A DNA stretch of 6,215 nucleotides, taken from Lachnospiraceae bacterium. GTDB lineage: Bacteria; Bacillota; Clostridia; Lachnospirales; Lachnospiraceae. This document shows, in pieces, positions 5,558 to 6,215 of the stretch (positions are counted from its first letter, which is position 1; every line of letters starts with the position of its first letter). The notes under the pieces are model-generated. The model saw nothing but the letters and a program-made list of their open reading frames with translations. It was not told where the DNA came from and did not search any database. The stretch spans positions 1 through 6,215 of the forward strand of contig JAAWLS010000153.1 of NCBI GenBank assembly GCA_022798035.1, given 5' to 3'. Made by a program: the position numbers and the translations under genes.

Positions 5558-6215
5558 TTTCCTCTCTCCCTTGCAATGATATAAATCCGTTCACTTTCTT
5601 CTTTTACAGGCTCCCGGGTAAAGGCGTCAAAAGACGCCAGAAACTCCATTCCCGCCTCCTCCAGCAGTTCTTTCACACGACTCACCGGATAGGCCCGCTG
5701 GAAATGGCTCTCCTCATATTTCCGATAAAGTTCTCCTTTATTTTCCCGCACAAAAAGAGTCAAATCATACTGATTGATTCTCGTCTCCTCGTCATAATAA
5801 TTTTCCCAGATAAAGCTGCCTTCTTCCCGGTTCTCACAGATGACAGTCTCGCCCAGCAGTTCTCTATACTTGTAAATAGTATTCATGTCGAATACGAAAA
5901 TACCGCCTGCATCCAGATAGTTATTCACCAAACGAAACACCTGCAGCAGCTCTTCCTCTTCCAGAATATAATTCATAGAATCGCAGATACTCACCACGGC
6001 CCTCACCGTTCCATACAGTTCAAACTCCCGCATATCCTGCAGCAGATACAGAATATCCGGCTCCTTTTCCTCCGGTTCTTCTGCAAAAAAAGAAGCCTTT
6101 CCTGCCGCCTGCAGCATTTCCTCCGAATTATCCACGCCAATCATATCATAACCTGCCTGAGAGAGAAGCCGCGTCATCTGTCCGGTGCCGCATCCCAAAT
6201 CCAGCACAAGCCCGC
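5554..6215 (-). CDS. Class I SAM-dependent methyltransferase, 5' end outside the window
   Basis: The reading frame is open to the right edge, so the N-terminus (perhaps 30-45 residues) is missing. The visible part begins with motif I, LDLGCGTGQ, encoded near 6204-6178, which binds the methionine part of S-adenosylmethionine. YDMIGVDNSEEML follows, with the acidic residue that contacts the ribose. Then come the strand VRAVVSICDSMNYI and the later strand GGIFVFDMNT. The C-terminal half (ENYYDEETRINQYDLTLFV, then FQRAYPVSRVKELLEEAGME) is typical of small-molecule or uncharacterised Methyltransf_25/11-like enzymes of Firmicutes. The substrate is not predictable. A GTG at 6207 is only an internal valine codon before motif I, not a start. 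It overlaps hslO by 4 nt at its 3' end. Confidence 0.9.
   Translation of the reverse strand, partial: GLVLDLGCGTGQMTRLLSQAGYDMIGVDNSEEMLQAAGKASFFAEEPEEKEPDILYLLQDMREFELYGTVRAVVSICDSMNYILEEEELLQVFRLVNNYLDAGGIFVFDMNTIYKYRELLGETVICENREEGSFIWENYYDEETRINQYDLTLFVRENKGELYRKYEESHFQRAYPVSRVKELLEEAGMEFLASFDAFTREPVKEESERIYIIARERGK

Noticed and set aside
6205..6207. GTG as the start of the methyltransferase
   Set aside because: It directly precedes motif I with no room for the usual N-terminal segment, and the frame stays open to the window edge, so the gene is partial.

Overview
The window looks like chromosomal DNA of a clostridial gut-type Firmicute, most likely Lachnospiraceae. The grounds are the protein style, moderate GC, purine-rich Shine-Dalgarno (SD) sites of AGGAG type, and a DUF5685 + J-domain gene pair. 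This is an inference from the sequence alone. All protein genes read on the minus strand, so gene order runs from high to low coordinates.

Right part (6215 to 2698): a tightly packed housekeeping run. It holds a class I SAM-dependent methyltransferase whose 5' end lies outside the window, then hslO (Hsp33 redox-regulated chaperone, overlapping it by the 4-base ATGA), then nadE (glutamine-dependent NAD+ synthetase, GTG start with a strong ribosome site).

Middle part (2697 to 312): a 165-base gap with a plausible sigma-A promoter (TTGCAA-16-TAGAAT) leads a three-gene operon. The genes are a DUF5685 protein with two Asp-rich motifs and paired cysteines, a J-domain/TPR-like protein with a cysteine-rich tail (8-base overlap), and a short-chain flavodoxin-family protein. 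The operon ends at a clear intrinsic terminator (312-340). One or two further hairpins lie between the last stop codon and that terminator.

Left part (311 to 1): a new transcription unit starts on the minus strand with a -10-like box, a strong ribosome site and an ATG at 171. It encodes 25 residues that look like the N-terminus of an FtsX-type ABC transporter permease. The reading frame is cut at about base 97 by the 3' end of a group II intron lying on the plus strand. Bases 3-36 fold into a complete 34-nt domain V, followed by domain VI ending in ...CCTAC. The intron is antisense to the permease gene, so splicing could not restore the permease message. The permease is therefore probably inactivated in this strain. 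The intron body, its reverse transcriptase and the rest of the permease lie beyond the left edge.

The most notable points are the antisense intron in the permease gene, the possible isoprenoid-synthase-like Asp motifs in the DUF5685 protein, and the cysteine-rich DUF5685/J-protein/flavodoxin operon, whose joint function is not established. No CRISPR array, tRNA, rRNA or phage gene was seen.
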